The notes below the pieces were generated by a model, which saw only the letters and a list, made by a program, of their open reading frames with translations, made no database searches and was not told the DNA's origin. The translations under genes were made by a program, and so were the position numbers. A stretch of 64,000 bases of DNA from Ottelia alismoides. Its lineage: Eukaryota; Streptophyta; Magnoliopsida; Alismatales; Hydrocharitaceae. The DNA lies in NCBI GenBank assembly GCA_037367405.1, contig JAZKJV010000686.1:124001-188000 (forward strand). Direction: 5' to 3'. Each line of letters opens with the position of its first letter. The first letter of the stretch is position 1. Shown one piece after another: positions 9,686 to 20,795 of this stretch.

Positions 9686-10520
9686 ATGAAGTCCTTGAAC
9701 CCACTAAGCAGGCTTCTTGAGGTCAATCAGTTGACCACTCCAAATTACTCGGATTGGATCCATAATTTGGAGTTGTTCTCTCTGTTGAGCGCATAAGTTA
9801 TGTGCTCTCCGAAGACAAGCATGAAATCTCTAAATCCAAGGAAGAAAAGGCATACAATGACAAGCATGATGAAGATCATGTCTTGGCTAGATGCTATATT
9901 CTGTTTCTCTCTCCAATGTTCTTCAGAAGCAACATGGGGAGATGAGCACATGCCAGGAGATAATGCAGAATCTAAAAGTTATTTTTGGTGACATTAACCG
10001 CACCCAACGTTACAACATTATGAAAGAGCTCGTTCGCTGCAAGATGCAGGAAGGAACTTCAGTTCGAGAACATGTACTCAAAATGTTTGGGTACTTGTTT
10101 GAACTGGAGACTTTTGGGGCAAATATGGATGCAGACATGCAAGCTGACTTCATTCTGCTGTCTTTGCCCAAGTCTTCCAATAATTTTGTGGTTTCATTAC
10201 ACATGAACAAGTTGGACTTGTCGAACGCTGGTCTTCTTGATGCATTAAAGTCTGTAGAAGACGTAATGAAGAAAGATGGTCCCGCTGGCAGTGCAATGGT
10301 TGTACAGTTCAGAGGAAAGTGTGGTCGGAAGCAAGGTTCTTGGAAAGGCCCGACCTAGAAGAGAAATAAGAAGATCAAGGCGTTGGCTCATCTTCTAGTG
10401 CATCCACACTGATAGCGTCGAAGAAATCCGACGTTTGTCACCACTGCAAAAAGACGGGGTACTGGAGTCGTAATTGCCCGGAATACCTGAAGTCGTCAGA
10501 CAAAGGTAAAGCCCTAGCAG
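9686..10520 (+). pseudogene. C1 gag (capsid and nucleocapsid), frameshifted
   Basis: The start is ATG 9686, giving MKSLNPLSRLLEVNQLTTPNYSDW, a typical copia Gag N-terminus. A TAA at 9794 ends this frame. The next part (SYVLSEDKHEISKSKEEKAY) is in another frame, and the main capsid part runs at 9891-10358 (KELVRCKMQEGTSVREHVL). A nucleocapsid knuckle follows at 10436-10477: CHHCKKTGYWSRNC. The His of the CCHC box is Tyr. Gag would build the particle and bind RNA. At least two frameshifts plus the knuckle change make it defective. Confidence 0.88.
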
Positions 10521-10651
10521 GTATGAAATATACTTTCATCATTGAAACTAGCTTTCTCGTTGGACGAGAAGGAAGTTGGGTTGTAGATTCTGGTGCCTAT
10601 GTTCATGCATGCAATTGTTGCATTTGTTTTAGGAAACTAGAAATCTAGAGG
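10521..10651 (+). pseudogene. C1 protease active-site segment
   Basis: In the same frame as the zinc knuckle, WVVDSGAYVHACN (10577 onward) is the copia aspartic protease site, with the catalytic Asp at 10586-10588. The family form is usually WVVDSGA followed by SxH; here Tyr replaces the usual Ser. A stop near 10648 ends the frame. The rest of the protease continues in the frame of 10671-11117 (GRVLILKECLYVPEVKRNLISVSKL). Confidence 0.8.
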
Positions 10652-10670
10652 AAGGGAGGTAGTCATCCAG

Positions 10671-11976
10671 ATGGGATCTGATGCAAGTGTTGCAGCAGTC
10701 GCCGTCAGGACTTGTCGACTATCATTATCTAGTGGTAGAGTCCTTATACTTAAAGAGTGTCTTTATGTACCCGAAGTCAAAAGGAATTTGATATCTGTAT
10801 CTAAGCTTGTTAGAAGTGGATATTCATTCCTTTTCTGTAATAAATTAGTCATAAATCGTTATGATAAATATATTGCTGATGGTATTTTGACTTCTGGTGG
10901 ACTCTATGAACTGTGTGTTGATAAATGTATGATAAATGTTACAACCATTGATAAAAACCCAAAAAGATCCAGAGAGGATAGAAATCTTTCAAATGAGATT
11001 TGGCATCAAAGGCTTGGTCATTTATCTGTTGATAGGATCAATAGATTGATAAAGGATGGACCTGGATTTTCTACAGGTTCAATATTTGCCTACCTGCAAA
11101 CATTGCATTCAGGGTAAAATGACTAGGATGCCTTTCCGTAACAAGGTTACAAGATGCGAATGTATTATTGACCTAATACATACAGATGTATGTGGTCCCT
11201 TCAGTACCACGACTCGAGATGGATATCGATATTATTTGACGTTTATTGATGACCAATCACGATACGGGTTTGTCTTCCTATTACGTCATAAATCTGAAAC
11301 CTTTGAAAAGTTCAAAGAGTTCAAGGCTTTGGTTGAGAACCAAACCAATAGGAAGATTAAACGGATTCGATCTGATCGAGGTGGTGAGTACCTCTCAGAT
11401 GAATTTAAGGAATACCTTAAGGAGAATGGAATTGTTTCCAATCTCACTCCTCCTGGAACTCCCCAACTGAATGGTGTTGCTGAAAGACGCAACAGGACCA
11501 TCATGGACATGGTCCGTTCAATGATGAGCAAAGCACATTTACCTCTTAGTTTCTGGGGATATGCAGTAGAGACTGCAATATATATATATATATATATATA
11601 TCCTGAATAAGATTCCTAGCAAATCTGTACCTAAGACTCCTCATGAGCTCTGGTATGGAACCAAACCTAGTGTTAATCACTTGAGGGTTTGGGTTGCTTG
11701 GTCCATGTGAAAAACGTGGATACACGTAAGCTAGAATCTCGCTCTCGTGAGTGTTACTTCATTGGGTATGTTAAAGATGGTATTGGATACCAGCTTTATG
11801 ACCCTGAGATCCAAAAGGTTTTTGTTTCTAGAGATGTGAAATTTCTGGAGAATGATTTCCTTAAAATTAAAGACAAGAATGAAGTAGAGGAACTCGTTGA
11901 ATCGCCTAAGGATTCTGAGCTTCCTGTGCCAGAAACTGAAGAGATAAATAAAGATGAAACACCCATACCTCTTTGA
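10671..11976 (+). pseudogene. C1 integrase with GAG-pre-integrase region
   Basis: The first frame (10671-11117) carries the protease end and NEIWHQRLGHLSVDRINRL, the zinc-binding His pair. A frameshift near 11080 leads to CKHCIQGKMTRMPF (Cys pair) and the core HTDVCGPF, SDRGGEYLS and NGVAERRNRT, which holds the D, D and E catalytic residues. An AT microsatellite at 11578-11601 then breaks the frame. The C-terminal part resumes (IPSKSVPKTPHELWYGTKP, GCLVHVKNVDTRKLESRS). It would join element DNA into the genome. All three catalytic residues survive, but the frame does not. Confidence 0.9.
11578..11601 (+). repeat. (AT)12 microsatellite inside C1 integrase
   Basis: Twelve AT units replace the usual AYILN-type segment just after YAVETA. 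The expanded tract encodes alternating Ile-Tyr and shifts the frame, so that a stop follows within four codons. Confidence 0.9.
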
Positions 11977-11988
11977 AGGAGTTCGAGG

Positions 11989-12876
11989 GTGGTTGCCCCA
12001 CCTGAAAGGTATGGATTCCATGTGTCAAGTGAGACTGACATTGATCCTACTTCATTTGATGAAGCACTCGCGGATCATGACATGGATAGATGGATGCTAG
12101 CAATGAAGTCAGAAGTTGACTCAATGCATAAAAATGGTGTATGGACCCTAGAGGATCCACCTAAAGGGATAAACCCATTGGGTATAAATGGATCTTCAAG
12201 AGAAAAAGGGGACCTGATGGGAAAGTAGAGACTTTCAAGGCACAACTCGTAGCCAAGGGCTACACACAGAGAGAAGGCATCGATTACGATGAGACATTTT
12301 CCCCTGTGGCTATGCTTAGACACTGCTAGCTATAGTTGCATATCTTGACTACGACATCTGGCAGATGGACGTCAAGACGTCTTTCCTCAATGGATACCTG
12401 GAGGAGGATATCTACATGGAGCAGCCCCAGGGCTTCATGACTGAGGATGGCAAAGTATGCAAGCTGAAGAAATCCATCTATGGGCTCAAGAAAGCTTCTC
12501 GTAGCTGGAACATAAGATTTGATGAAACCATACAGAGTTATGATTTTGTGCAAAATCCTGATGAACCTTGTGTATACAAGAAGACTAGTGGGAGCGCCAT
12601 TGTGTTCATCGTGCTTTACGTAGATGACATCCTTATCATTGGGAATGATACAGGGATGATGACCAGTGTAAAGATTTGGTTGTCCCATACCTTTGAGATG
12701 AAAGATCTTGGAGAAGCCTCTTACATCTTAGGCCTGAAATTGTTCAGAAACCGAGAAAAGAGGATTTTGGGATTGTCACAACATGGATACATTGAGAAGA
12801 TTCTTGAACGATTCTGTATGGATAGTTCCAAGAAAGGATTCCTACCCTTAAGACATGGTATCCACTTGTCTAAAGA
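11989..12876 (+). pseudogene. C1 reverse transcriptase (three frames)
   Basis: The domain begins with DEALADHDMDRWMLAMKSE and GVWTLEDPP, shifts frame near 12180 ([20 protein letters not shown]), and shifts again near 12325 into the long frame from 12365 (MDVKTSFLNGYLEEDIYMEQ). The catalytic YVDD box is at 12617-12628. SIYGLKKASRSWN and HTFEMKDLGEASYILG are standard copia RT blocks. It would synthesise element DNA. The active-site wording is intact but two indels interrupt the frame. Confidence 0.9.
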
Positions 12877-13590
12877 ATGGCTCCTCAAACTATTGAGGAA
12901 AAGAAAGCCATCATTGGATGTCCTTATGCATCAGTTGTAGGAAGCTTAATGTATGTCATGATGTATACTAGGCTAGATATCTGCCATGCAGTGGGAGTGG
13001 TAAGTCGTTACCAATCCTGCTATGGAGAACAACACTGGAATGCAGTAAAGAACATATTCAAATATCTAAGACGGATGCAAGATTACATCTTGGTCTATGG
13101 AGATGGTGATCTCCAAGTCTTGAGATATACAGATTCTGACTTCCAATCGGATGTTGATGATCGAAAGTTGACATCAGGGTTTGTATTCTTGTTGAATGGT
13201 GGTGCAGTGAGCTGGAGAAGCAAGCAGGACACTACTACAGATTCAACAACAGAAGCAGAGTACATTGCCGCAACGGATGCTGCAAAGGAGGCGGTGTGGT
13301 TGCGCAAGTTCATCCTGGAGCTTGGCGTAGTTTCCTCTGATACTCCCATCCCATTACTCTGCGATAACACGGGAGCCATTGCCCAGGCAAAGGAACCCAG
13401 ATGGCATCAGAAGAGCAAGCACGTGGAAAGAAAATACCACATCATTCGGGAGATTCAAAAGCATGGTGACATCATCATCACCAAGGTAGCCTCTGCCGAC
13501 AACGTTGCTGATCCTCTTACCAAACCTCTGACACAGAAGGTTTTCGACCAGTATGTAATGAGTATGGGTTTAAGGATTGTTCCTGAATAA
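12877..13590 (+). pseudogene. C1 RNase H domain (uninterrupted frame)
   Basis: This is the longest clean domain, at 237 codons. It opens with the RT-RNase H link (CPYASVVGSLMYVMMYTRLD), then has the acidic and His positions in YTDSDFQSD, STTEAEYIAA, LCDNTGAIAQ and HVERKYHIIRE. It ends with NVADPLTKPL and a TAA at 13588-13590, 10 bp before the polypurine tract. It would remove RNA from the hybrid. No defect is visible within the domain, but it is in a different frame from the preceding RT segment. Confidence 0.88.
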
Positions 13591-13597
13591 TTCTGAG

Positions 13598-13611
13598 GGC
13601 TAGTGGGAGAT
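13598..13611 (+). other. C1 polypurine tract
   Basis: GGCTAGTGGGAGAT lies directly before the 3' LTR (TGTTAG at 13612) and would prime plus-strand synthesis. The same tract occurs at 45950-45967 in C3. Confidence 0.85.
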
Positions 13612-16100
13612 TGTTAGCAATGTGAGCCCCGGGCGAACCATTCCTACAATAAATGTTATTGTAATAAATGATTTATCAATAAAAGTTATTGATTATTTTT
13701 CACTCCCTTTCTGAGATTGAATGAATGAATGCACTATAAGGTCCCTCTGTACAATAAGGGTTATCTACCATGGCCGACTTGATGAACATACAACTGTTGA
13801 TTCATTGAATGAATCATAGAGGCTGATGCTTGGATGAATACCTAAGGAGTTAGATAGAGAACTCATCAAGCATCATCAAATGATTGTTAAGTGATGATCT
13901 CCAGTTTGAGTAGGAGATGGCAATACTTTCTCATATGGATGATATCTGACCGACCTCTTTATGCAGGTCCTCTGCATGGGAATAGTGATTTGGAAGTGTC
14001 ATATTAGTTGAGTCAATGAGTTGACTTAACGAGATCGAGATAACCAAAAGACCCATGTTGAATACTGTCACAGCATAGGAATGCATCCTCTGACCAGAGA
14101 CAGATGTGTTTGCTATATGTCTGAATGTGTGCATTTGGCAGACTAATAGGTTGATGACCTAGCCAAGGTCTATACACCGACGAGCTGGTGTGCATATAAG
14201 GGCATATGAGTAATACGATCTCTCAAAAGGATCATACAGGGTCACATGTGAACCAGGAAACATGAGCTCACTCATGAGTGACATGAATTTGAAGGTAAGA
14301 TATATGCTTTGGGAAAGCATATGATCTATATTAATTCCCAAATGACAAGATTGAGAAACTTAATGATCAAACCCTGAACATGACAGTGTAAAAGTGATCT
14401 ACATCTTCAGAATGATCATAGGTCTTCCAGTATGCAGGATGTACAGGTATTGGGAATACCTGAGGGTGATGTGAACACAAACGATTGTATAACTATGACG
14501 CTTCCATTCCGAGGGAGTGATGAAACATGTTTGGATTTTAGTGACTCCTCTCAATAGAGAAGTGACCTAATCTTAGTCCATGTATTGGACATTGATCTGA
14601 ATGAGATTCAGGTGCAATGCGAAGATTAGGTCTACGGTCTTGATTTGATCAAGCATCTGTGGGAGGTCCATGAGATCTGGATTTGAGATGTGATCTCAAC
14701 ATCCAAGTCACTATACGTGGAGCAATACAATCGCCCTGTCCTTATCTCCAAGTATCTGCGGAGAAATCGCATTATTCTTGAAAGGGTTCAAGAATAATTC
14801 CATAAATCTAAGCATTGAAGAATTGATGATTATATGAGATTTAATCATCTTGATGTGTGTAGAAATTATCCAATATAATTAAATATGATTTAATTATTAT
14901 GGATAAGAATATTGTGGATAGAAATATCCAATTATTCATGATATATTATAAATGTGATTTATAATGTATTAGAGAGATCTAATTATATTATATATTTGTT
15001 GATTAATTATTAATATGTATTGGATACACATTGTGTAATTAATTGAAAATGTAAATTATATTTTGTTTTGGGTTGTGAACGTGATTCACAAATTTCCAAA
15101 GGTAAGATTGCAATATTCTCAAAATTAATTATTAATTATTTTTGAAGAATAAATCACAACAAAATTTGTTGGAAATAATAATGGAGATTTCCATGGAGAT
15201 ATGCAATCTCATGAATCTCATGAGATTACCTCCATAAGGAATAAAGTGGACGGCCACCAAGTCCTACTTGGAATGGGTGTCCGTCCACCTTGATATACAT
15301 GGAAGATGTAATCTCCATGTATATTCTCTCCTTATTTGGTTGATATAATTTAGGATTGATTTATATTTGATTTTGTCAAATATATTTTGATCTAAATTAA
15401 ATCATAATTTGTTGGTTTTTTACCAACAACAATCTTGGCATTGGATTGAATATAAATCAATCTCATCCATTGATTTTATATGTCCCATAGATTGAGATCC
15501 ATGGATCCCAAAACCCTATAAATAGAGAGGCATGGCATGCTCTCTAGGGCTATGCAATATTGGAGCACATCTCTCTCTCTCTCTCTCTCATTTCTCTCAC
15601 ACGTCAACTCTCTCTCCCTCTTTCTTGGTGGTCGTCTACCAAAACCTAGAGGAGAGACTCGTCGTCGCCTTCGCCTCCACGCCGCTGCTTCGACGTTCTT
15701 CGATTCTCCGTCTTCTTGGAGTGCTACGCTCACGAAGAGGACGTTCGATCTCGTACGATGAGATCAGGAGTTCACCGTGCTTAGATCGACTTGTTGGATT
15801 GCGAGGATCACGTGATTCATCCCCGCGCTCGCAAGCGACCTCTCCGACGATCGAACTTGAGACATGAGGTCTCTTTTCTTAGAGTCTCGATCAACCACGC
15901 TTCAAGAGGTATTCCTTTATACTTGTTGTGGTTCTAGATGAAACGATCCGAGAATCATTCTTGGATCATGTAGTTTCATCGCATGAAAATTTTTTAAATT
16001 CTGCTGCACAGAACAACTAGTACGACTAGTCATTCTGCGTCGTATTCGATACGACGATCCCGCTTCCGTGATGCGCTTGAGGATAATACCATATCCTTCA
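13612..16100 (+). repeat. C1 3' LTR (2489 bp)
   Basis: It starts TGTTAG after the polypurine tract and ends in CA before ACCAC. It is collinear with 5419-7949. Relative to the 5' LTR it lacks a net 49 nt between CTCATGA and ACATGAAT (14278-14280 against 6084-6135). It carries the U3-tip hairpin (13645-13663), a TATA box (15517) and the U5 hairpin (16009-16037, one arm base mutated). Confidence 0.93.
15517..15524 (+). promoter_or_regulatory. C1 3' LTR TATA box
   Basis: TATAAATA in the same context as at 7370 in the 5' LTR. Confidence 0.78.
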
Positions 16101-16105
16101 ACCAC
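16101..16105. repeat. C1 target-site duplication, right copy (ACCAC)
   Basis: Differs from the left copy ACCAT by one base. Removing C1 and one copy restores the block order of the C2 LTR as seen in C3. Confidence 0.65.
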
Positions 16106-16200
16106 AAGAGAGATTAAGAGAGGAAGATGGCATGTAGAGAGAATGAGAGAGAGAGAGAGAGCATATGTTGTCTAACTTATGAAGAGCAAGGGGTGCCCTT

Positions 16201-16209
16201 CTATTTATA
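16201..16209 (-). promoter_or_regulatory. C2 LTR TATA box
   Basis: The complement reads TATAAATAG. The position matches the TATA boxes of C1 and C3, about 0.6 kb from the LTR end once C1 is removed. Confidence 0.65.
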
Positions 16210-18268
16210 ATATTTTGGGATCCATGGATCTCAATCCATAGACAACACAAATCCAATGGCCCACAATGATTTGTGTTTCTTTTAATGGCCATGATATTGC
16301 TATTAAAAACACAACAATAATTAATTTAATAAAATCAAATATATATTGAATATAATTTGATTTATATTAAATCAATCTCCATTGGAGAAATAGGAAGGAG
16401 GCAAGCCTCCTTCCATAAGGAGGGTGGACGACCACCACATTCCTTATAGGAACTGTGGTTGTCCACTCTTCCTTTCTGGAAGGTGGATGTCTCTTTCTTA
16501 TTACATGAGATTACATGATCTCATGATTCTCCCCAATATTTACAACAACTTTTGTTGCAAATTATTTCACAAAAATAAATCCAATTTTTTTGTGGACATT
16601 GCAATCATGCCATTGGAAATTTGTTTATCACATTCACAACCTAGAATAAAATGTGAATTACATTTCAATTTAATGTCCAATGTGAATCAAATTCACATCA
16701 ACATTTAATTAACAAATGTAAATTACAAATTTCTCTCTTGAATATATTATAAATCATATTTATATTATATACGATTAATATCGATAGTGCTATCCACATT
16801 ATTCTTATCCATGATAATTAAATCACATTTAATCATCTTGGATCTCTATTCTCATGTTCCCAAATAATATGAATCACATTCACATTATTCACATATTTGA
16901 TAATTAAATCTCATTTAATTATGTTTGATAACTCTCATTATAATATGAATCTAATTCATATTATTTGTGATAATTAAATCATATTCTATTATCAAATTTC
17001 TCAATGCTTGGATACATAATATCAACAATGAAATTATCTTGAACTCTTTCAAGGATAATGCACTTTCTCCATGGATACTTGGAGATCACAACAGATGATT
17101 GTATTGTTCCACGTATGGTGACTTGGATATTGAGATCACATCTCAAATCTAGATCTCAGGCCTCCCATAGATGTTTGATTAAATCAAGACCGCAAATCTA
17201 ATCTTCTCATTGCATCTGAATCACATTCAGATCAACGTCCAACATTTGGACCAAGATCGGATTACTTATCTACTGAGAGGAGTCACTAATCCAGACCCGT
17301 TTCATCACTTCTTAGGAATTGAAGCATCGTGGTTATATAATCATTTATGATTACATCACCCTCAGGTATTCCAAATACATGTACATCCTGCATACTGGAA
17401 GCCCTAGAATAAACCTGAAAAATAAGAACTATTTTACATTGTCTACTTCAGGGTTTTATCAGTATGTTTCTCATTTGATCATTGGGAGTTAGTATCGATC
17501 ATATACGTTTCAAAAGCATATATCATACCCAGATCTCGATCATATATTTTCCCAAAGTATATATCAAACCTACAAATTTAGTCAAGCTTCCAAAGTGAAA
17601 CGGTCATGCACGGAATTTGGTTCTTCCCAATATCTCATGAGTGAGCTCATGTCTTCCGGTTCAGTGATGAACCTGTATGATCTCTTTGAGAGATCATATT
17701 ACTCATATGCCCTTACATGCACACCAGCGTGCCGGTGTATATACCTTGATTAGGTCATCAACCTATTGTTCTGCCAAATGTACATACTCAGACATATAAT
17801 AACACATCTATCTCCAGTCATAGGATGTGTGCCAATATCGTGACAACATATGACATAGGACTTTGGTTATCTCAATCTTGTTAAGTAGACTCTTTGACCA
17901 AACTAATCTGACACCTTTGAATCTCTATTCCTATGCAAAGGACCTGCATCAAGAGGTCGGTCAGATATCAACCTTTAGAGAATGGATTGCCATCTCCTTC
18001 TCAGGCTAGAGATCCTCTCTTAATAATCATTTGATGGTGCTTGATGAGTCCTCAATCTAACTCCTTAGATATTCATCCAAGTATGAACCTCTACTATTGA
18101 ATTATTTAATCAACAACTGTATGATCATTAAGATGGCCATGGTATATAACCCTAATTATACTAAGGTATCTATTATACAAATTAATTATTCTTCATTTCA
18201 GATCAGGGAATGATATTTGCAATAACATTTATTGCATAATGGATCACAGTGGTCTTACATGTCCAACA

Positions 18269-18600
18269 GAGAAAGGACAGTGTCATGTTCTCCAAACACT
18301 ATGCATACAAAGTGCTTGACCTTGCCTAGTGTAACTACACGATTACAAAAGAAGAGATGCTTGCAATACTATTTGCATTGGAGAAATTCGATTCTCATCT
18401 CATTGGATCTCTGGTTGTTGTGTTCTTAGACCATTCAACTCTATGGTACCTCATGGAAAGAAGGACATGAATGCATGCCTTCTTAGATGGATTTTACTTC
18501 TATAGGAATTTGACTTGGACATTAAAGATAAACCTAGAAAGAAGACTGCAGTAGTTGATCACCTCTCCCATCTCGAGGCTCTTAATGCTTCTGATGATAC
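18269..18600 (+). pseudogene. A2 RNase H fragment
   Basis: Readable pieces are QRKDSVMF, NYTITKEEMLAILFALEKF, HLIGSLVVVFLDHSTLWYLM and, in another frame, the [13 protein letters not shown] stretch before the DHLSHLEAL equivalent (18555-18590). They align with A3 RNase H (28161-27655, minus). The first catalytic Asp region is missing because the element is cut at 18269. A stop near 18330 and a frameshift near 18470 inactivate it. Confidence 0.8.
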
Positions 18601-18609
18601 ACCAATTTG

Positions 18610-19620
18610 AGTTGCCTTCCTGATGAGTTGGTTTTTGTTATTGACTCACTCCCATGGTATGACAGTATAGTGAAATATCTTATCTCCAAGAAAGTTCCTG
18701 AAAATTGTCCCAAGAGTAGAATAGATCGACTCAAGTCAGATTCGAGATACTACCATTGATAGGATATGATCCCTTTCTTTGAGGAACCAGATTGTCTTTG
18801 GAAGAGGTGTAATCCTCAGGAGAAATACCAAAGTGTTCCTACTTACTTTCATACCCTTAGGTCCTTAGGACATCAGTCTTACTTACTTTCATACCGTTAG
18901 TATGAGATCAGGGTAGCAATTTTGTAAACAGACAAGTGAAGAAAATTGTGATGGATTACGACATCAGACACACTGTGTCATGAGTCCTTACCACCTACAG
19001 ACCAATGGCATGGCAGGGGTGTCGAATAGGGAGGTTAAGACCATATTGCAGAAGCTAGTACATCTATATAGGAAGGATTAGTCCCATATTTTTTACTAAG
19101 TTCTCTGAGACTACACGATGGCTTAAAAGACACCATTAGGAACCTCCTTATTCGGGATGGTATTTGGAAATTCATGTGATTTGCCTGCAAAATTAGTGCA
19201 TAAATTAGAATGGGAAATCAAGAAGGTCAATTAAATCACATACCCAAGGCAGAAATAGAGAGTGATGGATCTCAATGAACTTGTCGAAATCAAAAACCAA
19301 ACATACGACAATAGTTTGATGTACAAGGACAAGGTTTAAGCATTGGCATGGCAAATTTATCAGAGGAAAGACCTATGTTCCTGAACAAAAGGTTTGGTTG
19401 TTTAATGCAACGTTGTATATTTCCCAAGGGAAGCTCAAATCCAAGTGGACGAGCTCGTATCTAGTCTTTATTGTGAATGATAACGAATGTTTTGAGATAT
19501 AAGATATTATAGATGGAGCACATATGGTCTTGGTAAATGGACACTTATCAAGCACTTTGTCCGAATGAGCATTTAGTTTGTGTTGAGGAGATTATTTTCA
19601 TGCGTGAGATAGATTTATAA
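18610..19620 (+). pseudogene. A2 integrase with internal deletion
   Basis: The linker (LPDELVFVIDSLPWYDSIV, LISKKVPEN) is followed by PDCLWKRCNPQEKYQSVPTY. It then jumps, across a duplicated ACTTACTTTCATACC (18841-18855 and 18881-18895), to the second half of the core (NREVKTILQKLVH, KTPLGTS, FGNSCDLPAKLVHK). The zinc domain and the first catalytic Asp are deleted. The C-terminal part reads VPEQKVWLFNATLYISQGKLKSKW in another frame. Homology is to A3 27528-26389. Confidence 0.82.
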
Positions 19621-19639
19621 GACACACATTGAGCTACGT

Positions 19640-20795
19640 GTGATCCCTTGCAGCTTTAATCTCTAGCCATAACCAACACTACAAAGATTCAGGATAACTA
19701 TCCCTTTGTATATTTCACAACCCCATCGGTTCTCACACTTACTTCCTTCTCATGTACTTAGGTAGACCAAAGCTAAGTATAGGGGGAACTGATGCACGCT
19801 CCATATATCCATTCATCCATTTCTTCTCCTATCAACCTTGATAATCCCGTTTTTTGTTCTTCTTCTACACTTATGCTGACTAGAGCCTAAGTATATGTGG
19901 GACAAATGCCCACTATGTATATCCATTCATCCATTTCTTCTCCTCTTAACTCGATCGCCCTATTTTCTGTTTTTCTTGTACACGTATACTGACTAGAGCC
20001 TAAGAATAGTGTGGATTCTTTCAATCCCTCAAGATTAGCACGAGCTATGTCTTTTCCTCGCTTTTGAGCTCCAAGGATATAGAACACATTAAGTACAGAA
20101 GGTGTTTATATATTACATATATACTTTACCCATGGCTTTTACTTTAATATATTTTATGTATGTGATATTCAACAAACACAGTATGGATAAAAATGGAAAA
20201 GAAAAAATTTGTGTTCTAAAATATGTAAAATACATGTAAATTTGTATAATGTGTATAAGTTGTAAAATATGTACAAGTGTAAAAATAATACTCTCATTGT
20301 AGAATTATTGTAAAATCCTTGTAAATAATGCTTGAATGCATTTTTCTGTAAAATTGCAGTTATACAAATCAAAAAAACAAAACAAAAAGTTTTTGTCAAA
20401 TAAAAATTACTTATTATTCATTCTTGCATAAAAAAATCATCATTCAAGATACTTACACTTCAACGATGTGCATTTCGTTACTGCTCGTTTCATTAGCATA
20501 TCATGCATATGCAAAGTGGAAAGTTAATGGGTTTTGAACCCGAGTCATGAATATAAACAAAAGTGTATCTGGCTTTATACTAATCTGCTTAAGGTTCAGA
20601 GAACTTCATTGAGAAGTAGAATTTTAGGAACTTCAGTCATGGACTTAATTCTCCAAATTCACGAGATAATGTCTAGACTTTGACTCTTAGTGTCTAACCA
20701 GGTCGCCTCATTCTGAGCAGACTAATGTATAAGGAACTAATCTATACTCTACATTGCAAACTTAGCTCAATACAAATGGGGTGTTGGATGACCGT
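19640..20795 (+). other. A2 3' untranslated region with decayed polypurine-tract repeats
   Basis: There is no coding sequence. At 19770-19785 CTAAGTATAGGGGG follows a hairpin-like pair TACTTAG/CTAAGTA. Two further degenerate copies (GAGCCTAAGTATATG at 19887, GAGCCTAAGAATAG at 19997) recur with a 114-bp period, and the ATCCATTCATCCATTTC segment repeats at 19807 and 19921. From 20000 to 20790 the sequence follows the complement of A3 25960-25000. The stretch 20400-20790 shows nothing else. Confidence 0.7.
20791..20795. repeat. A3 target-site duplication, left copy (ACCGT)
   Basis: ACCGT stands immediately before the terminal TG of the left LTR. An identical ACCGT follows the CA end of the right LTR at 37824-37828. 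Confidence 0.93.

Larger units (their letters stand above)
5419..16100 (+). mobile_element. Copia (Ty1) element C1, structurally complete
   Basis: The element has a 5' LTR (5419-7949), tRNA-Met primer site (7952-7963), 1.7-kb leader, gag, protease, integrase, RT and RNase H in copia order, a polypurine tract and a 3' LTR (13612-16100). It lies in the 5' LTR of C2 with duplication ACCAT/ACCAC. Gag-pol is spread over several frames by small indels, so the copy is not autonomous. The LTR pair differs by scattered substitutions and by one 49-nt net deletion in the 3' LTR. This is unusually long for an LTR of a copia element of this size. Confidence 0.93.
16101..18268 (-). repeat. C2 5' LTR, main part (continues from 4940-5418)
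   Basis: This is the reverse complement of a copia LTR of the C3/C4 subtype. It contains the TATA box complement at 16201-16209, the U3-tip hairpin at 18218-18236, and the LTR start (complement TGTTGGACATGT) ending at 18268. With the left part the LTR totals about 2.65 kb. A (GA)n tract lies at 16145-16160. The LTR start TGTTGGACATG is shared with C4, so C2 and C4 belong to one subfamily. Confidence 0.85.
18269..20795 (+). mobile_element. Athila-like element A2, left part (RNase H, integrase, 3' UTR)
   Basis: Plus-strand Athila pol remains start abruptly at the C2 LTR edge within the RNase H GQRKD block. They run through integrase and a long 3' untranslated region whose block order parallels the complement of A3 26255-24900. 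A3 interrupts it at 20795. It resumes at 37824 and reaches a polypurine tract and LTR at about 38580. Many stops indicate an old copy. Confidence 0.85.
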
